DNA from: Flavobacterium silvisoli
Lineage (GTDB): Bacteria; Bacteroidota; Bacteroidia; Flavobacteriales; Flavobacteriaceae
Direction: 5' to 3'
Assembly: GCF_004329815.1 (NCBI RefSeq)
Contig: NZ_SJPE01000009.1
Location: 1 to 64,000 of the forward strand
DNA: 64,000 nt
The notes under the pieces were generated by a model. The model worked only from the letters and a program-made list of their open reading frames with translations. It was not told the origin of the DNA and did no database searches. Below, piece after piece: positions 1-12,400 of the stretch. Positions within the stretch are counted from its first letter, which is position 1, and every line of letters begins with the position of its first letter. The position numbers and the translations under genes are program-made.

Positions 1-259
1 CTTGTTCTATAGCTGTAACAATAGTACGTTTTTGAAGGTTTGTATAACTCCTGCGTTTGATTTTTTCTTGATATTCGGGTGAACCATAATCCCTCATCCA
101 ACCATCTAACGATGCTTTTCCTAATCCATAAATCCGGGTAGCTTCTTTTCTAGGCAATCCTTGTTCAACTTCTTTGACAATTTTTAAAATCAAGCGTTTG
201 TCATAACGGCTCTGTTTGTGCTCCCGTGAAGCATAAATCTCTTGTGCAGGGTTTTCCAT
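1..259 (-). CDS. IS3-type transposase OrfA-like, N-terminal part (cut by window start)
   Basis: Reading leftwards from the ATG at 257-259 gives 86 residues that run off the window. The product starts MENPAQEIYASREHKQSRYD and contains a basic helix-turn-helix stretch (EVEQGLPRKEATRIYGLGKA, then SLDGWMRDYG), the organisation of OrfA proteins of IS3-family elements, which bind the element ends. The start codon overlaps an 8-bp inverted repeat (259-266 / 272-279, TATACACT / AGTGTATA). Just upstream, at 288-309, lies an 11-bp direct repeat that may mark the element's end. The catalytic OrfB would lie outside the window, so I cannot tell whether the element is intact. Confidence 0.7.
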   Translation of the reverse strand, partial: MENPAQEIYASREHKQSRYDKRLILKIVKEVEQGLPRKEATRIYGLGKASLDGWMRDYGSPEYQEKIKRRSYTNLQKRTIVTAIEQ

Positions 260-287
260 ATACACTTTTTTAGTGTATAGCTATTTT

Positions 288-309
288 AGGACAAGACAAG
301 GACAAGACA
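288..309. repeat. 11-bp direct repeat next to the IS-like gene
   Basis: Two head-to-tail copies of AGGACAAGACA (288-298 and 299-309). Their position just upstream of the transposase start fits a terminal region of the insertion sequence, but the other end is outside the window, so this is inference. Confidence 0.5.
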
Positions 310-313
310 GATA

Positions 314-358
314 ATAGATGATAGATGGATAGATGATAGATGGATAGATGATAGATGG
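314..358. repeat. 15-bp tandem repeat, three copies
   Basis: Three perfect copies of ATAGATGATAGATGG follow the IS-like end. Each unit is itself made of two near-identical 7/8-bp halves. It is a simple-sequence spacer with no coding potential seen. Confidence 0.85.
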
Positions 359-472
359 AAAGAGTGATGGTTGATTGGTTTTTTGATGGATCTTGTTCAA
401 GTATTGTAGAGGTTAGTGAACAGGTGTTGACTTTGTGCAGGGGTTTTATTCTCTGATGGCGGAGAAAGATTA

Positions 473-676
473 TTACCCTTGGATCAGCGGATATACGTGG
501 TGTAGCTTTAGTCCGGTGTATTCGCAGAACTCTTCGATTGCCACCAAGTGGTGGGGCTCTTTGTTGCAGTGTTTCCGGATTTCGATAAGCAGTAACCGGG
601 AGTACCGGTAACTTCTACCTGTAATGCGCTGAACGTCTTTCGGGTAAATGCAAATTCTTTTCCATTCTTGTTTCAT
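473..676 (-). CDS. Small conserved protein, possible DNA-binding (67 aa)
   Basis: 67 residues starting MKQEWKRICIYPKDVQRITG, rich in basic residues and predicted helical. The pattern, a YPKDVQ.ITGRS..YSR..L..I motif followed by VAIEEFCEYTGLKLHHVYP, resembles small flavobacterial proteins in which two helix-turn-helix-like segments are joined. I recognise the type but know no function. It is transcribed away from the 949-2266 cassette, so the roughly 270-bp AT-rich gap between them probably holds divergent promoters. Confidence 0.6.
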   Translation of the reverse strand: MKQEWKRICIYPKDVQRITGRSYRYSRLLLIEIRKHCNKEPHHLVAIEEFCEYTGLKLHHVYPLIQG

Positions 677-948
677 AGTGGTTTGTTTGCGTTTTTACTC
701 CTGTACCCTTTGTAAGAGGGTAAACAAATTTATAGAATAATTATTACAAATTTTGTTTTTGTCATGGGATAAAAGTGTATCTATTATTCCTAATTGGTCC
801 TTTTTGGTCAGGCTTATTTTTTCTAATGCCTTTTATTTCAAAGCTTTGTGGTGTAATTCGGTTACAGATGCATCGCGATTTGAATTATGAGGTTTGAGGG
901 AGTGTACCTTAACATTCCGATACACCAATTTTTTAATACTTAGAAATC

Positions 949-1707
949 ATGGCCAAACAAAAGGGCATATTTAAAGTGAAAGGTACCATTGGAGATGTTA
1001 CTTTTTATAAAACTCAGGATGGATTCCTGATTAAAGAGAAAGGAGGGGTTGATGGCAATCGAATTGCGAATGATCCTGCTTTTCAACGTACCCGAGAGAA
1101 CGGGTCGGAATTTGGAAGAGCCGGTAAGGCCGGTAAACTTTTGCGCATGGCTTTGCGGCCGTTGCTCATCAACTCTGCCGACAGCCGAATGGTGAGTCGT
1201 TTGACGCAATCGATGATGAAGGTCATACAGACTGATGTTGTCAGCCCAAGGGGGTTGCGCAACGTTATTGACGGAGAGTCGGAGTTGCTGACCGGTTTTG
1301 AGTTTAACATTCGCGGGAAGCTGAGCAACAGTTTGTATGTGCCTGTCACGGGTACCATTGACCGTGCGACCGGCAGCATCACTGTTGATTTGGATGCTTT
1401 TGTACCTCAAAACATGGTGGCAGCACCTGAGGGCACTACGCATTTCAAAGTGATTTCGGGTGGAGCTGAAGTTGATTTTGAAGCAGGTGCCTTTGTGGTG
1501 GCTACTTCGGAAACTGCTGCTTTACCTTGGGATGCAGTGATTACTGCAGCTATCAGTCAGACCAATACCGTTAGCGCCAATTCGACTAAACCATTGTTCC
1601 TTGTTTTGGGCATAGAGTTTTATCAAGAGGTTAACGGGGAGCTGTATCCGTTGAAAAACGGTGCTTACAATCCGTTATCGATTGTAAAGGTTGACGGAGG
1701 GGTGTAG
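949..1707 (+). CDS. Conserved hypothetical protein (252 aa), first gene of a three-gene cassette
   Basis: 252 residues starting MAKQKGIFKVKGTIGDVTFY. There is no signal peptide or membrane segment. The basic N-terminus (to about residue 60: GGVDGNRIANDPAFQRTREN, then GSEFGRAGKAGKLLR) looks strongly conserved in character. The rest is predicted beta-rich, with a Val/Ala-rich middle and a C-terminus ending SIVKVDGGV. I know similar flavobacterial proteins only as hypotheticals. Two very small membrane proteins follow at 1882 and 2090 and share its downstream terminator, so the three are probably one unit. A structural role, for example from a phage-like or assembly module, is possible but unproven. 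Confidence 0.6.
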   Translation: MAKQKGIFKVKGTIGDVTFYKTQDGFLIKEKGGVDGNRIANDPAFQRTRENGSEFGRAGKAGKLLRMALRPLLINSADSRMVSRLTQSMMKVIQTDVVSPRGLRNVIDGESELLTGFEFNIRGKLSNSLYVPVTGTIDRATGSITVDLDAFVPQNMVAAPEGTTHFKVISGGAEVDFEAGAFVVATSETAALPWDAVITAAISQTNTVSANSTKPLFLVLGIEFYQEVNGELYPLKNGAYNPLSIVKVDGGV

Positions 1708-1881
1708 TCTTTAGTTGCCCAGAATTGTTTCCCGATGTTTTGGAGGTGTCCTGTATTTAAAGGGTGTCAAGTTTCAGTTGCGAACTTAGCCAATATCATG
1801 AGTGTAAAGAGGCAGTTCTCCGGGACTGAGGGAAACGATTTTGATCTGAAAACAGATTTATTCATTATTAAATGTACTATC

Positions 1882-2103
1882 ATGAATGTAATTAAACGGG
1901 TTAACGCACCCACCCCTAAATTTTTCAGAGTGCTGCGCACTATCGGTTTGGTTCTCACGGCTGTTGGCGGCAGTTTGCTGGCTGCTCCAGTGGCTTTACC
2001 GGTTGCGGTACTGACGGCAGGCGGTTATTTGACCGTGGCCGGTGGTGTTATGACGGCCGTGAGTCAGCTGACCATAGCTGAGGAAGAGGATGACCTTCAA
2101 TAG
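1882..2103 (+). CDS. Small two-segment membrane protein (73 aa)
   Basis: The ATG at 1882 gives a 73-residue protein starting MNVIKRVNAPTPKFFRVLRT. It has a basic N-terminus, then a glycine/alanine/valine-rich hydrophobic hairpin (about residues 19-62, containing GLVLTAVGGSLL and LPVAVLTAGGYLTVAGGVM) and an acidic tail EEEDDLQ. The frame is open back to 1735, but the extra upstream residues look unlike protein, so the later start is preferred. Its 3' end overlaps the next tiny gene by 14 bp. The size, charge pattern and hairpin recall holin-like or cargo-associated membrane peptides; the function is unknown. Confidence 0.6.
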   Translation: MNVIKRVNAPTPKFFRVLRTIGLVLTAVGGSLLAAPVALPVAVLTAGGYLTVAGGVMTAVSQLTIAEEEDDLQ

Positions 2104-2266
2104 TCAGACTCTGGCGGGAACAGCCGGGGGTACTTTATTGAGCATGCTGCCCAATATCAACTCGGCTGATTTAGTGCGAACTGTACTTTTAGCTGCCGTA
2201 GGCGCTCTGGTCAGTTTCTTTCTGACTTTACTGTTAAAGTTGCTTATCAGGAAGTTCAGGAAGTAG
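2090..2266 (+). CDS. Tiny single-pass membrane protein (58 aa)
   Basis: 58 codons starting MTFNSQTLAGTAGGTLLSML, overlapping the preceding gene by 14 bp in another frame, which suggests translational coupling. One clear membrane helix (about residues 30-50, VRTVLLAAVGALVSFFLTLL) is followed by a strongly basic end, LIRKFRK, predicting the C-terminus on the cytoplasmic side. It ends 11 bp before a strong intrinsic terminator. It is probably functionally tied to the 73-aa protein; I know no function. Confidence 0.55.
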   Translation: MTFNSQTLAGTAGGTLLSMLPNINSADLVRTVLLAAVGALVSFFLTLLLKLLIRKFRK

Positions 2267-2277
2267 TTTTTGTTAAG

Positions 2278-2304
2278 GCCCAACTGTAAACGGTTGGGCT
2301 TTTT
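2278..2304 (+). terminator. Intrinsic terminator of the 949-2266 cassette
   Basis: Stem GCCCAAC (2278-2284) with GTTGGGC (2293-2299), 8-nt loop, followed by TTTTT. It sits just after the 58-aa gene. Confidence 0.85.
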
Positions 2305-2853
2305 CATTTAAAGGATGCTTACAGACTTTGATGAGGTGGATTGAAATTGTTAGAATTCTCTGTGTCAGATTGTATTTCTGTACTGAACTTTTTTATTAGT
2401 TAAAAAAATGGTTTAATTCGACCGGTAATCACAAGTTGTGACGATAATGAAACTTTTCTCGTTTGTTAAATAGTTAGGTTATTGCTGTTGACTGCGACAT
2501 ATACTTGTTTTTATATCCATTGTAATTTTTTATTATTTGTATGTAAAATTGTTCAAAACATTTTTTTATTAAAATTAATTGTCTATTTTCGTGTTAATTA
2601 AAACTAAAAATACCACCTCTGTAGTTTTATAAATTTTCGTGCAGACTTTCAAAACTAACCTGAACCCGAGGTTAAAATGTTTTGGATGTAATGTTTGATT
2701 CAAAATATTTAGTTCGCGAAAATTACCATTTTTTAATTTCTATAATAATACATCTGAAGTTCACTATGTGAATTTTAATGCTGTGGTTTATTATATCAAA
2801 TAATGAAGCAGTACTTATTTTACAAATGATTTAAATTTTTTAAAAACTATTTT
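2305..2853. other. AT-rich intergenic region, no gene seen
   Basis: About 550 bp of very AT-rich sequence between the terminator and the T9SS-sorted protein. I found no open frame with coding character and no clean TAnnTTTG promoter box; near matches (for example TATTTTCG near 2584) are too weak to call. It probably contains the promoter for the 2854-13991 genes. Confidence 0.5.
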
Positions 2854-3309
2854 ATGAAAAATTATTTTTCACTTCTTTTTTTGCTAACTGTTTTCAGTTC
2901 TATTGGTCAAACTATGGATAATATTGTGTTTGATTATGATGCTGCGGGTAATCAGATAAAGCGTTATCTAATTGATACGAATGGTGATAGACAAAGTTCA
3001 AAACCTGTTAAAGATGCTAACGATATTGTAGAGTCTGATTTTATTAAAGCAGATATCTATGATGATATTAAATATTACCCTAATCCTGTTAAAGAAGAAC
3101 TTTATTTAAGTTGGCAACTAGTTAATGACACCAAAGTCTTATCCATGCAGTTATATACACTAAACGGACAATTTATTCAAAAGTTCGATAAACTTGAGAG
3201 TACTAACACCTATGCCATTTCGTTTCGAGATTTGCCACAAGCCATCTACAGTTTGGTTTTGAATTACAGTAATGGTGAACAAAAATCATTGAAAATTATA
3301 AAGCATTAA
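2854..3309 (+). CDS. Secreted protein with T9SS type A sorting domain and a YD-like segment (151 aa)
   Basis: Residues 1-19 form a Sec signal peptide (MKNYFSLLFLLTVFSSIGQ). Directly after it, IVFDYDAAGNQIKR matches the YD-repeat style of RHS proteins. From about residue 70, YYPNPVKEELYLSW through to LKIIKH is a type A C-terminal sorting domain, which directs export by the type IX system and anchoring at the cell surface. The giant RHS protein follows 113 bp later on the same strand, so they are likely co-expressed. A short T9SS-sorted YD protein ahead of an RHS gene suggests it may help display or process the larger protein; this is inference. Confidence 0.8.
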   Translation: MKNYFSLLFLLTVFSSIGQTMDNIVFDYDAAGNQIKRYLIDTNGDRQSSKPVKDANDIVESDFIKADIYDDIKYYPNPVKEELYLSWQLVNDTKVLSMQLYTLNGQFIQKFDKLESTNTYAISFRDLPQAIYSLVLNYSNGEQKSLKIIKH

Positions 3310-3422
3310 ACCAAAATTGGTTAAAGTAATTGAGCATGTGCATTACTAAAGATTTGATTGCTTCTTTGTAACTGTGATGCTTAGGATTATTCAATTTAAA
3401 AGTGAAAAATTAAAAGAAAAAC

Positions 3423-6400
3423 ATGAGAGCAAAATTTACAACCCTATTATTAATAATTTCTTTTTCAAGTTTATGGGCACAAAATATTTTATTGGAAAAT
3501 ATGGGGACTCCTACTGCAAATACTGCAATAACCTCCAATACTTTTCAAAATAGCACAACATTATCCTATTCTAATGGGGGACAAGTTAATTCTGCCGATG
3601 TAAGAGTTACTAACCCGTCGAGTTCCTATGCAACTGCTTCAGGAGGTGGTAATGTGTTTTTTTCTTCAAGTGCGGGAGCTTATGGTTTCTCTATAGAAGG
3701 GATTAATGCTTCAAATTATACTTCAATAGTTATTCAATATGGTTATAGAAAAGAAGCCGCTTCGGTTCATGCTACCTTTTCGGTTGATTATTGGAATGGC
3801 AATACATGGGTTACCTTGGCTAATACATCAAGTGCTTTATTTAATGAAGCAGCCACTGCAGGAACCGGATGGTATCAAGCTAAATCATTATCACTCTCAT
3901 CGGATGCTCAGATTAATGGATTGAAAATTCGATTTGTTAAAACCGGAACAACTTCAATACGAATTGACGATGTTAAACTAATTGGAACCGAAACAGCGCC
4001 AACATTAAAGACTACTACTGTGGATAATGTTACCAGTACTTCAGCTTTTTTTGCAGGAAATGTAACTGCTACAGGAGGTTCTGAAATTATTGCAACGGGA
4101 ACAGTTTACTCGGCGACTTCCGGTAATCCAAATCCTACTTTTGGAGGTTCAGGAGTTGTTACTATATCATCGTCAAGCCCTAATGCCAATACAGGTAGTT
4201 TCACAAATTCTTCGGGAACGGTATTGTTACCTAACATTCAGTATTCTTACGCAGCTTATGCTACAAAAAGCACTGGTTTAACAGGCTATGGATCGGTCTA
4301 TACCTTTTATACTTTAGCCGCTACACCTACTGTTCCCACTGTTAATAGTCCTTCAGGAACTTCTTTGCATGTTGCTATCGGAAATGATACTAATTCGGTA
4401 ATAACTACTTATGCTATTTATGAAACTTCTACCGGAACATATGTTCAGACTAATGGAACTCTTGGCGCTACAGCTGTTTATCAATCAGCCACAGCTTGGG
4501 GAACAAAGACAGTAACTGGATTAGTACCAACAACAACTTATACGTTTAAGACATTTGCTAAAAATGGTGATGGATATGTAACAGCTGCCAGTCCATCAGC
4601 TAATGGGACTACTTTAGTAGTACCAACCATTACCACATCCGGAACGCTTTCGGCTTTGACCACAGTTTATGGAACTGTAAGTTCCTATACCAGTTTTACT
4701 GTTGGAGCATCAAACCTTACAGATAACCTTATTATTACAGCTCCAACCGGTTTTGAAATTTCAAAAACTGTGGGAGGAGCTACAGGCTACGCCTTTTCTC
4801 AAACGCTTAATCCAAGTTCAGGCACCATAAATACAACTACAATTTATGTTCGACTTAGTGGAAACGCATATGGAATTTATTCAGGAAATGTTACCGTGAC
4901 AAGTAGTAATGATGGACTTATGGTTAATGTGCCTACAATAGCTAGTTCTGTGACTAAATTGGGGCTTACCATCAGTGGTATAACAGTTTTGAATAAAGTG
5001 TGTGATGGTACTACCAACGCTCAATTAAGCGGAAGCGGTATTTTGAATGGATTACTTGCGAGTGATAGTGCAACGGTAACATTGGTAACCAGTGGAGCAA
5101 CAGCTACTTTTGCTGATGCTTTAGTTGGTGCCGGAAAAACGATTACTATAGTTGGATATTCCCTAAATGGCGCTAGTTCTGCCAATTATAGTTTGGAACA
5201 GCCGACTGGTTTAACAGCCGATATTACTGCTAATATGTCGAGTGATGTTGTACTCAACAGTTCCTCAGCAACCAGTAATAATGATACTATAAACTATCAG
5301 TTATTTCAAGGCACCGTATTGTCTAATTCTACCTCCGGAATTAATGGATGTACCGGTGTTATGGGATTTTATGTGCGGGATGGAGGAGCTTCACTTTCTG
5401 ACGCGGATACTTTGCCGACAGAATTAACAGCTATTACATTCAATGTAGCCAATCCGGATAACATTCTTTCCGCAAGGTTATTTAGTTCAAACACTCCCTT
5501 GGGACAAGCTGTTTTGGTTAATGGTTCTTCAACTATAACCTTTACTGGGCTTTCTAATGAGATTGTTGCTCCGGATAATGATAAGATAGCTATCAATCTT
5601 AGAGTTACGTTTAAGCCAAATGTTATTGATAACCAACAAATGCAATTTACAATAGCTTCCGTTACGGCTAAAGCGACAGGGTCAAGATTCGCCGCTGTAA
5701 ATGGGGGTGGAGCTGCTTCAAAAATTACAGGTGATATTAATAAAGTAACCGTCATCGCTGACCGATTGGTTTTTGAACAACAGCCTACTTCCGGACTATT
5801 TGAAGGAACTGTTATCAGTCCTTCACCTACTGTTATTGCAAAGGATAGTTTTGGCAGTATTGATTTAGATCAAATGAATACCGTTTCATTAACCAGTTCA
5901 GGACCTTTAAGTACTACTCCTATAGTACCTAGTTCATTTAGTAATGGGGTTTATACATTTAACTCTATTACACCTATCAGTGGAGGAACAGGGTTTTTCT
6001 TAACGGCAATTTATCAGGGATTGATAAGTGCCATTTCAAATTCGTTCGCTGTAAATAGTTTACTCATTCCAACCTTTACTCAGGTTGATCCTATTTGTGC
6101 AGGTGGTGTATTAAGTCCTTTGCCAATTCAATCAAACAATGGGATTACCGGAAGTTGGTCACCAGCTCTTAACAACTTAGCAACTACCACCTACACTTTT
6201 ACTCCGAATTCAAGTCAAAATGCAACAACTACGACACTTACCATTACTGTTAATCCTCAAGTAACACCTTCATTTACTCCAATTTCCCCAATTTTTTCAG
6301 GAGGGACTTTACTGCCGTTACCAACAACTTCTAATAATGGTATAAGCGGAACATGGTTACCTTCTTTAAATAATACTGTAACAACAACATACACATTTAC

Positions 6401-9400
6401 ACCTTATGCAGGCATTTGTGCGACAACAGCGTCATTAACGATTACTGTTTATCCAGGGAATATCACACCAACATTTAATCCAATAGCACCAATTTGCAGT
6501 GGAGGCGCTTTGGCTCCTTTGCCAACGACATCTACAAATGGAATCACAGGGACATGGACCCCAGCTTTAAATAATACCGTTACCACTACCTATACATTTA
6601 CACCTGACTCGTCACAAGGTGCTGTTAGTACAACCTTAACAATACTTGTAAATTCTACAGTTGTCACATTTAATAATGTACCTCCGACGGAACGAGGAAC
6701 GATTCTAAATCCGTTGCCTACAACTTCTTTAGAAGGAATAACCGGAACATGGTCACCAGCGCTGAATAATTTGGCAACGACAACCTATACATTTACACCG
6801 TCAGCCCCATGTGCAAGTATTTATCAACTGACAATAATTATTACTGAACCTGATAATTCAGGTGGAGATCCAAATAATACAGCAGGAGATCCCAATAGCA
6901 CCGGAATTTCTTCTACGCCCTCTTATCATGATACACAAGGGAAATTGGAAGTTTCTAATTCCGGTCAGGCTGTTTATACTTTACCAATAGCCTTGCCGCC
7001 AAGTATTTCAAGTGTTGGTCCAACCATAAATTTAGTTTATTCCAGCGGGCAAAATGATGGGATAGCCGGGCAAGGTTGGGACATTAACAGTATTTCCTGC
7101 ATCAAAAGGGTAGCCTCACGATTTGATATTGATGGTTTTAAAGACGGGGTTGATTTTGATACCAACGATAAATTAGTTCTCGATGGACAGCGATTATTAG
7201 TTAAATCAAGCTCGAATTATTGGGCAGATGGATCATTATATGAAACCGAAGTGCAAAGTAATAATAAAATACAATTGATAGGGTCAGGGACAAACATGTA
7301 TTTTATTGTAACATCACCGGATGGATCCCGTTCTTGGTATGGTAATTATGGCGGTATGAATGCCACAGATTTATCTGCTTACTATATCGTCAGATTTGAA
7401 GATGTTGAAGGGAATTTTATTTTATATAATTACAGTAAACCATTGAATAAAGGACTTTGTATTGATACCATACAATTCAGTGCCAACATTAATGGTAATT
7501 CAACACCTTTGAATTATATTAAATTTAATTATACTGCAGCTGCAAAGACAGAAAAAGCTTATTTTAAGGGAGTATTAGTTGAAAAATCAGAACTGTTAAA
7601 AAAGATAAAAGTCTATACGAATGGTAATTTGTTTAAGGAATACAGATTAACTCATTCTACGGATTCACAATTAGGATATCAAAGAGTAGCCAAAATTCAG
7701 GAGTTTAATAGTGCCGGAGAAGGAGCAAATCCTATAGCCTTTGAATACAACAGTACTGAGGATGTAGTAAACGAAACTACAAAAATATACGCAGACAATT
7801 ATGCAGTTGTTGATACACCAGAACTTACAGGCGATTTTGATGGCGATGGTAAGTTAGATATTGTAACGAGTGACAAAATGTATCTTAAAACATTTTTGAA
7901 TGCTGCAATTCCTCCAGTTATTTTACCTTTAATACAAGGTAAAAAAATAATTGCAACGACATTAAAAAATAATAAATTAAACCAGTCACAAACCATAATT
8001 GGTGCTAAGCTGAACATAAATTCGGTGGTGTTTAAATATTATGATTATCATCAAGATACTAATACCGTTGTACAAGAATATACGAAAACTATACCAATGG
8101 ACAATTCAGCGTCTTGTTCAAATGAATGTGAGGGATATTCCGATGCTAATGCCAATTTTTGTGACAATAGCAAAAAAAAATACGTAAATTATTATGAAGG
8201 TGATTTTAATGGTGACGGAATTACCGAAGTAATCGTTGCTACATATTATGAATCATATGATTATGGAATTGATCCTACCAAATGTGTTAGTCTCAGAACC
8301 TCGGAAAATAATTCAGAGGAAACATGTCAATGCTCTTTAAAGCACGAAACTATAAGTACTGTCCCAACTCAATTACTAATGGTTAATCTTGATAATAATG
8401 CTTCTACAACAGTTGGAAGCCCGGGGGTTGCTATATTAAATGGTTTGGGGCTTTCACGAAATACTGATGACAAAGTGATGGTAGGGGATTATAATAGTGA
8501 TGGTAAATCAGATATTTTATTTGTTAAAGCTGATAAGTCCTATAAAGTATACTCTTTTAATCAGCTTACTGTTTCACCATGGGTAGAAGTTGAAGTTCTG
8601 GGACAGGGTGTCTTAGATAGTTATAAAGCAGGCAAACCTTTTTTACTTGGAGATTATAATGGTGACGGAAAACCAGACATCATGATACCCCAAGCTGATG
8701 GCGATTGCCATCCAAGACCTGCAATTACAACCATAAATTCAAGTGGGCAAGTTGTTATCATAAGTCCCGCTATAGAGTGCCCTAACCTTAATAAGTGGGA
8801 TGTGTACTATAGCAACCCTAATCCGTCAGGGGGGCAATTCTTTACAAAAGAAACGCATACAATGTCGGATTATTTTAAGCAGACTGGTGATGATTACTTT
8901 TCCTATTATGTTCTTGATATTAATAAAGATGGTAAATCAGATGTAGTAAAAGCAGCTGTGGGACTTTACTTTACGGGCTCTTTTTGGGATTCTACTGATA
9001 TAGATTCGCGGTGGAAAATCTATACTTATGTTAATAATTTAGGCAATAATGCTAACGGCAGTCAAGATTTTATCAATGCCTACAGCCAAACGGATGGCCA
9101 TAATAACGATGACAATAGTGTTCCAATAGTTTTAGTGGCTGACCTAAAGTATAAAGGATTATCAAGTGATATGTTGGTCATTCGCTTCCATAGAGGAAAT
9201 AGTTTTGCTAAAAGAATTACCTATATAGATTTTGTTAAGAATGTAACCTATGAAAATTCACTTAAAAAGGTTACCCAATCCAACGGTGGCATAGTAGACG
9301 AAATTTCGTATGCACCAATGGAGAGCAGTGGTGTTAACGGAGGTTTGGGTGTTGCTTCTGATTTTTATTCTTCTAATAATTCAGTTAATTATCCTGCCAT

Positions 9401-12400
9401 AGAAATAAAGCAGGCATTTGGTAATAAATTAGTTTCTAAACTTAAAAATATTTCTTTAGGTATTACAAGAACTCAGGAGTTTAAGTACAATGGATACATA
9501 GTTCAGCTGGATGGTGTAGGAGCGATTGGATTTAAGAAAGTGGCGCGATGTGCATGGTATAACAATCCATCTGATAAAAAAACCTGGTCGGTAACTGAAT
9601 TAGATCCACTGCTCAGAGGGGCTACTAAAGTTGCTTATACATTACTGCCAAATGCCACTGATTTCTCCTTTCCGACAAATTTATCAACCGGGTTAATGAG
9701 TAAAACCGAGAATGTTTTTAACAGCCCTGCGCCAAATGTTTTCCCTTACGCAATACTGTTACAAAATCAAAAAAGCACAGATTATATAACGGGAATTGTT
9801 AAAGAAACAGTATATAACAGTTATAATTCAGAAAATCTGCCAATAAGTGTTACCAATAATAATTATGTGGGTACTACATTACAAGGAACCACAACAACAG
9901 TAACAGAATATGACCCGTCTAGTTTTGGAAGTGGCAGTGATTATTATATAGGAAGACCTCATAAAACCACCACTACAACTACTGCTTATCAGGATACAAA
10001 AAAAACGAGTGAGACCTATACATATCTTAACGGAAATATTTCTGAAACAGACAAAAATGTTTATCAGTCTGATGGGACAGTAGATCCTGTAACTATGGTT
10101 GAAAAAATGACCTATTACCCTAATGGGTTATTAAAAGATAAAGAGATTAGTGCTACAGGAACTACTGTGGGAATTAATGATGTGACCCCAAGGAAAGTTT
10201 CTTATACTTACGATCCAACTAATAGGTTTATAAGCACAACCACTGATGCCGAGTTATTGGTAAGTACCAACATGAGTTTTCATCCGCTTTACGGAACTGC
10301 ATTAGTCACAAAAGACCCTTTTAACCAAACGATTACCAATGTTTATGATAACTGGGGAAAACTAATTAATACTACCGATAATTCGTTGAGTCTTAAGACA
10401 AATTACACCTATACCAGAGCAAATAACATTTATACTACCACAGTAACCAAGACCACCTCAGGAGGTCTTTCGGATGGCAGTAGTTCTGTTGTAGATCAGG
10501 ATGTTTTGGCCAGAGAAGTTCGCAAAGGAAGCAAGAACCTAAATGGCACCTGGACTTTTGTTAAAACCGAGTATGATAATTATGGTCGAAAATTACGCAC
10601 CAGTGAACCCTATTTTGACTCTTCGTCACCATCACAATGGACAGTTTATGCTTATGACGATTACAGCAGACCCATACGAACGACCTCATTTACCGGAAAA
10701 ATAGTAAATACTACCTATAACGGATTAACAGTAGTTGTGGCGGATTCTGTAATGAGTAAGTCTAAAACTTTTGATGCTAATGGGCAAACCACCACCACCA
10801 CCGATACACCGGGTGGAACCATAAACTATACCTATGATGCCGATGGTAATTTGTTAGAATCTAATTATGGAGGGATTAAGACTACCATGACTTATGATAA
10901 TTGGGGCAGAAAATTAACTTTAGTAGACAGTTCGTCAGGAACCTATACCTACAGTTACAATGCTTATGGAGAAATTAAGACTGAAGGAGCCCCAAAAGGC
11001 GTAACTACATATACTTATGACGGTTTGAGTGGCAGGGTGCTTACAAAATCTATACAAGGTTTGACAACAGCGGATGCTACCAACATTGTGAGTACCTATA
11101 ATTACAATACTACCACTAAGTTGTTGGATTCGATGACGGTTAGTAATCCAAACGACGGAGATAGTGCTTTTGCTTATACTTATGACTCTCAACGACGTTT
11201 ATATAAAACCGAAGAAACGCAAAACCTATTACCCTCAGGCACGGCGGTATTCGCTAAGCAATTGACGTTTGATAATTTTAGCCGAATAGATACCGAAACT
11301 AATACTGCTACTGCATTTGGAAAAACCAGCAGTAAAGTAATAAAACATACTTATTCAGGTAATAATGGCTATTTTACCGGCTTTAAGGATAATGTAACCC
11401 AAAACGTATTGTGGAAAACCAATTCAATAAATGCCCGCAACCAGTTGACCAACGCTGTAATGGGCAATGGAATTTCAGTAATTAATACCTATGACGCTTA
11501 TGGTTATAGTTTTTCCAATAAATATCTCTTAAACTCCACTTCAATCATATTGACATTGAATAACGAATTTGATCCTATCTTGGGGAATCTTAAAAGTCGT
11601 TTTAACAGTCAATTTGATGTCAAAGAGAAATTTACTTACGATGCACTTGACCACTTAGTAACTTGGGAAGGCACTTCTTCAAATTTAATGACACTACCCT
11701 TTAATACTACAACTGATGGGTTTACTTTTAGTGGTACCAGCTCTCAGGGGTCTGTTTCAAATGTAACAAGTAAACTAAAAGTAGTGTTAAAACACTCTGT
11801 AGCTTCTGCAAACAGAGCGCTCAATATTAATGCCGCTGCCGGTGATAAGTTTAGGATCAGAGGAGATATTTCCGGTTTAACATTATTAAACGGAACTGTA
11901 ACAAGGTTGGTAATGGTAGAAACAGATCTTGATGACGGTATATCTTATAATGAATTTACAATAATGGAATTGTCAGATAATGGTGCTTTTGACTTTGAGT
12001 ATACCGTTAGCGATAATTTTTTAAATGTAAAGTTGAGTTTGAAATTTGTTGCTGAAGGTCAGGACAATGGCGGAAGTGACCCGGAATATATAATTGAAGA
12101 AAACCCGGATGGTACCATAACAACAGTACCTTCTTATACCAATGCTACTTTTTATTTAGATAATTTAAAAATTGATAGCATTGCGATTAACAGACAAGAT
12201 TATGACGAAAGAGGCAGGATTGTGAATAATAATGTTGGTCAGTATGGCTATGACTCAACCCATCCTTATCAAAACAACAGTATTGTCATGACCCCTGAGG
12301 CTAAGACTTATTATGCCGACAGGCCTTTGCAGGACATAGCGTATAACGCATTTAAAGCCCCTGTTAAAATTGAAGAGCAGGGAATAGACCTGATTAATTT

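Noticed and set aside
1735..1881. N-terminal extension of the 73-aa membrane protein
   Set aside because: The extra 49 residues do not look like protein, and the ATG at 1882 begins the recognisable basic-hydrophobic protein.
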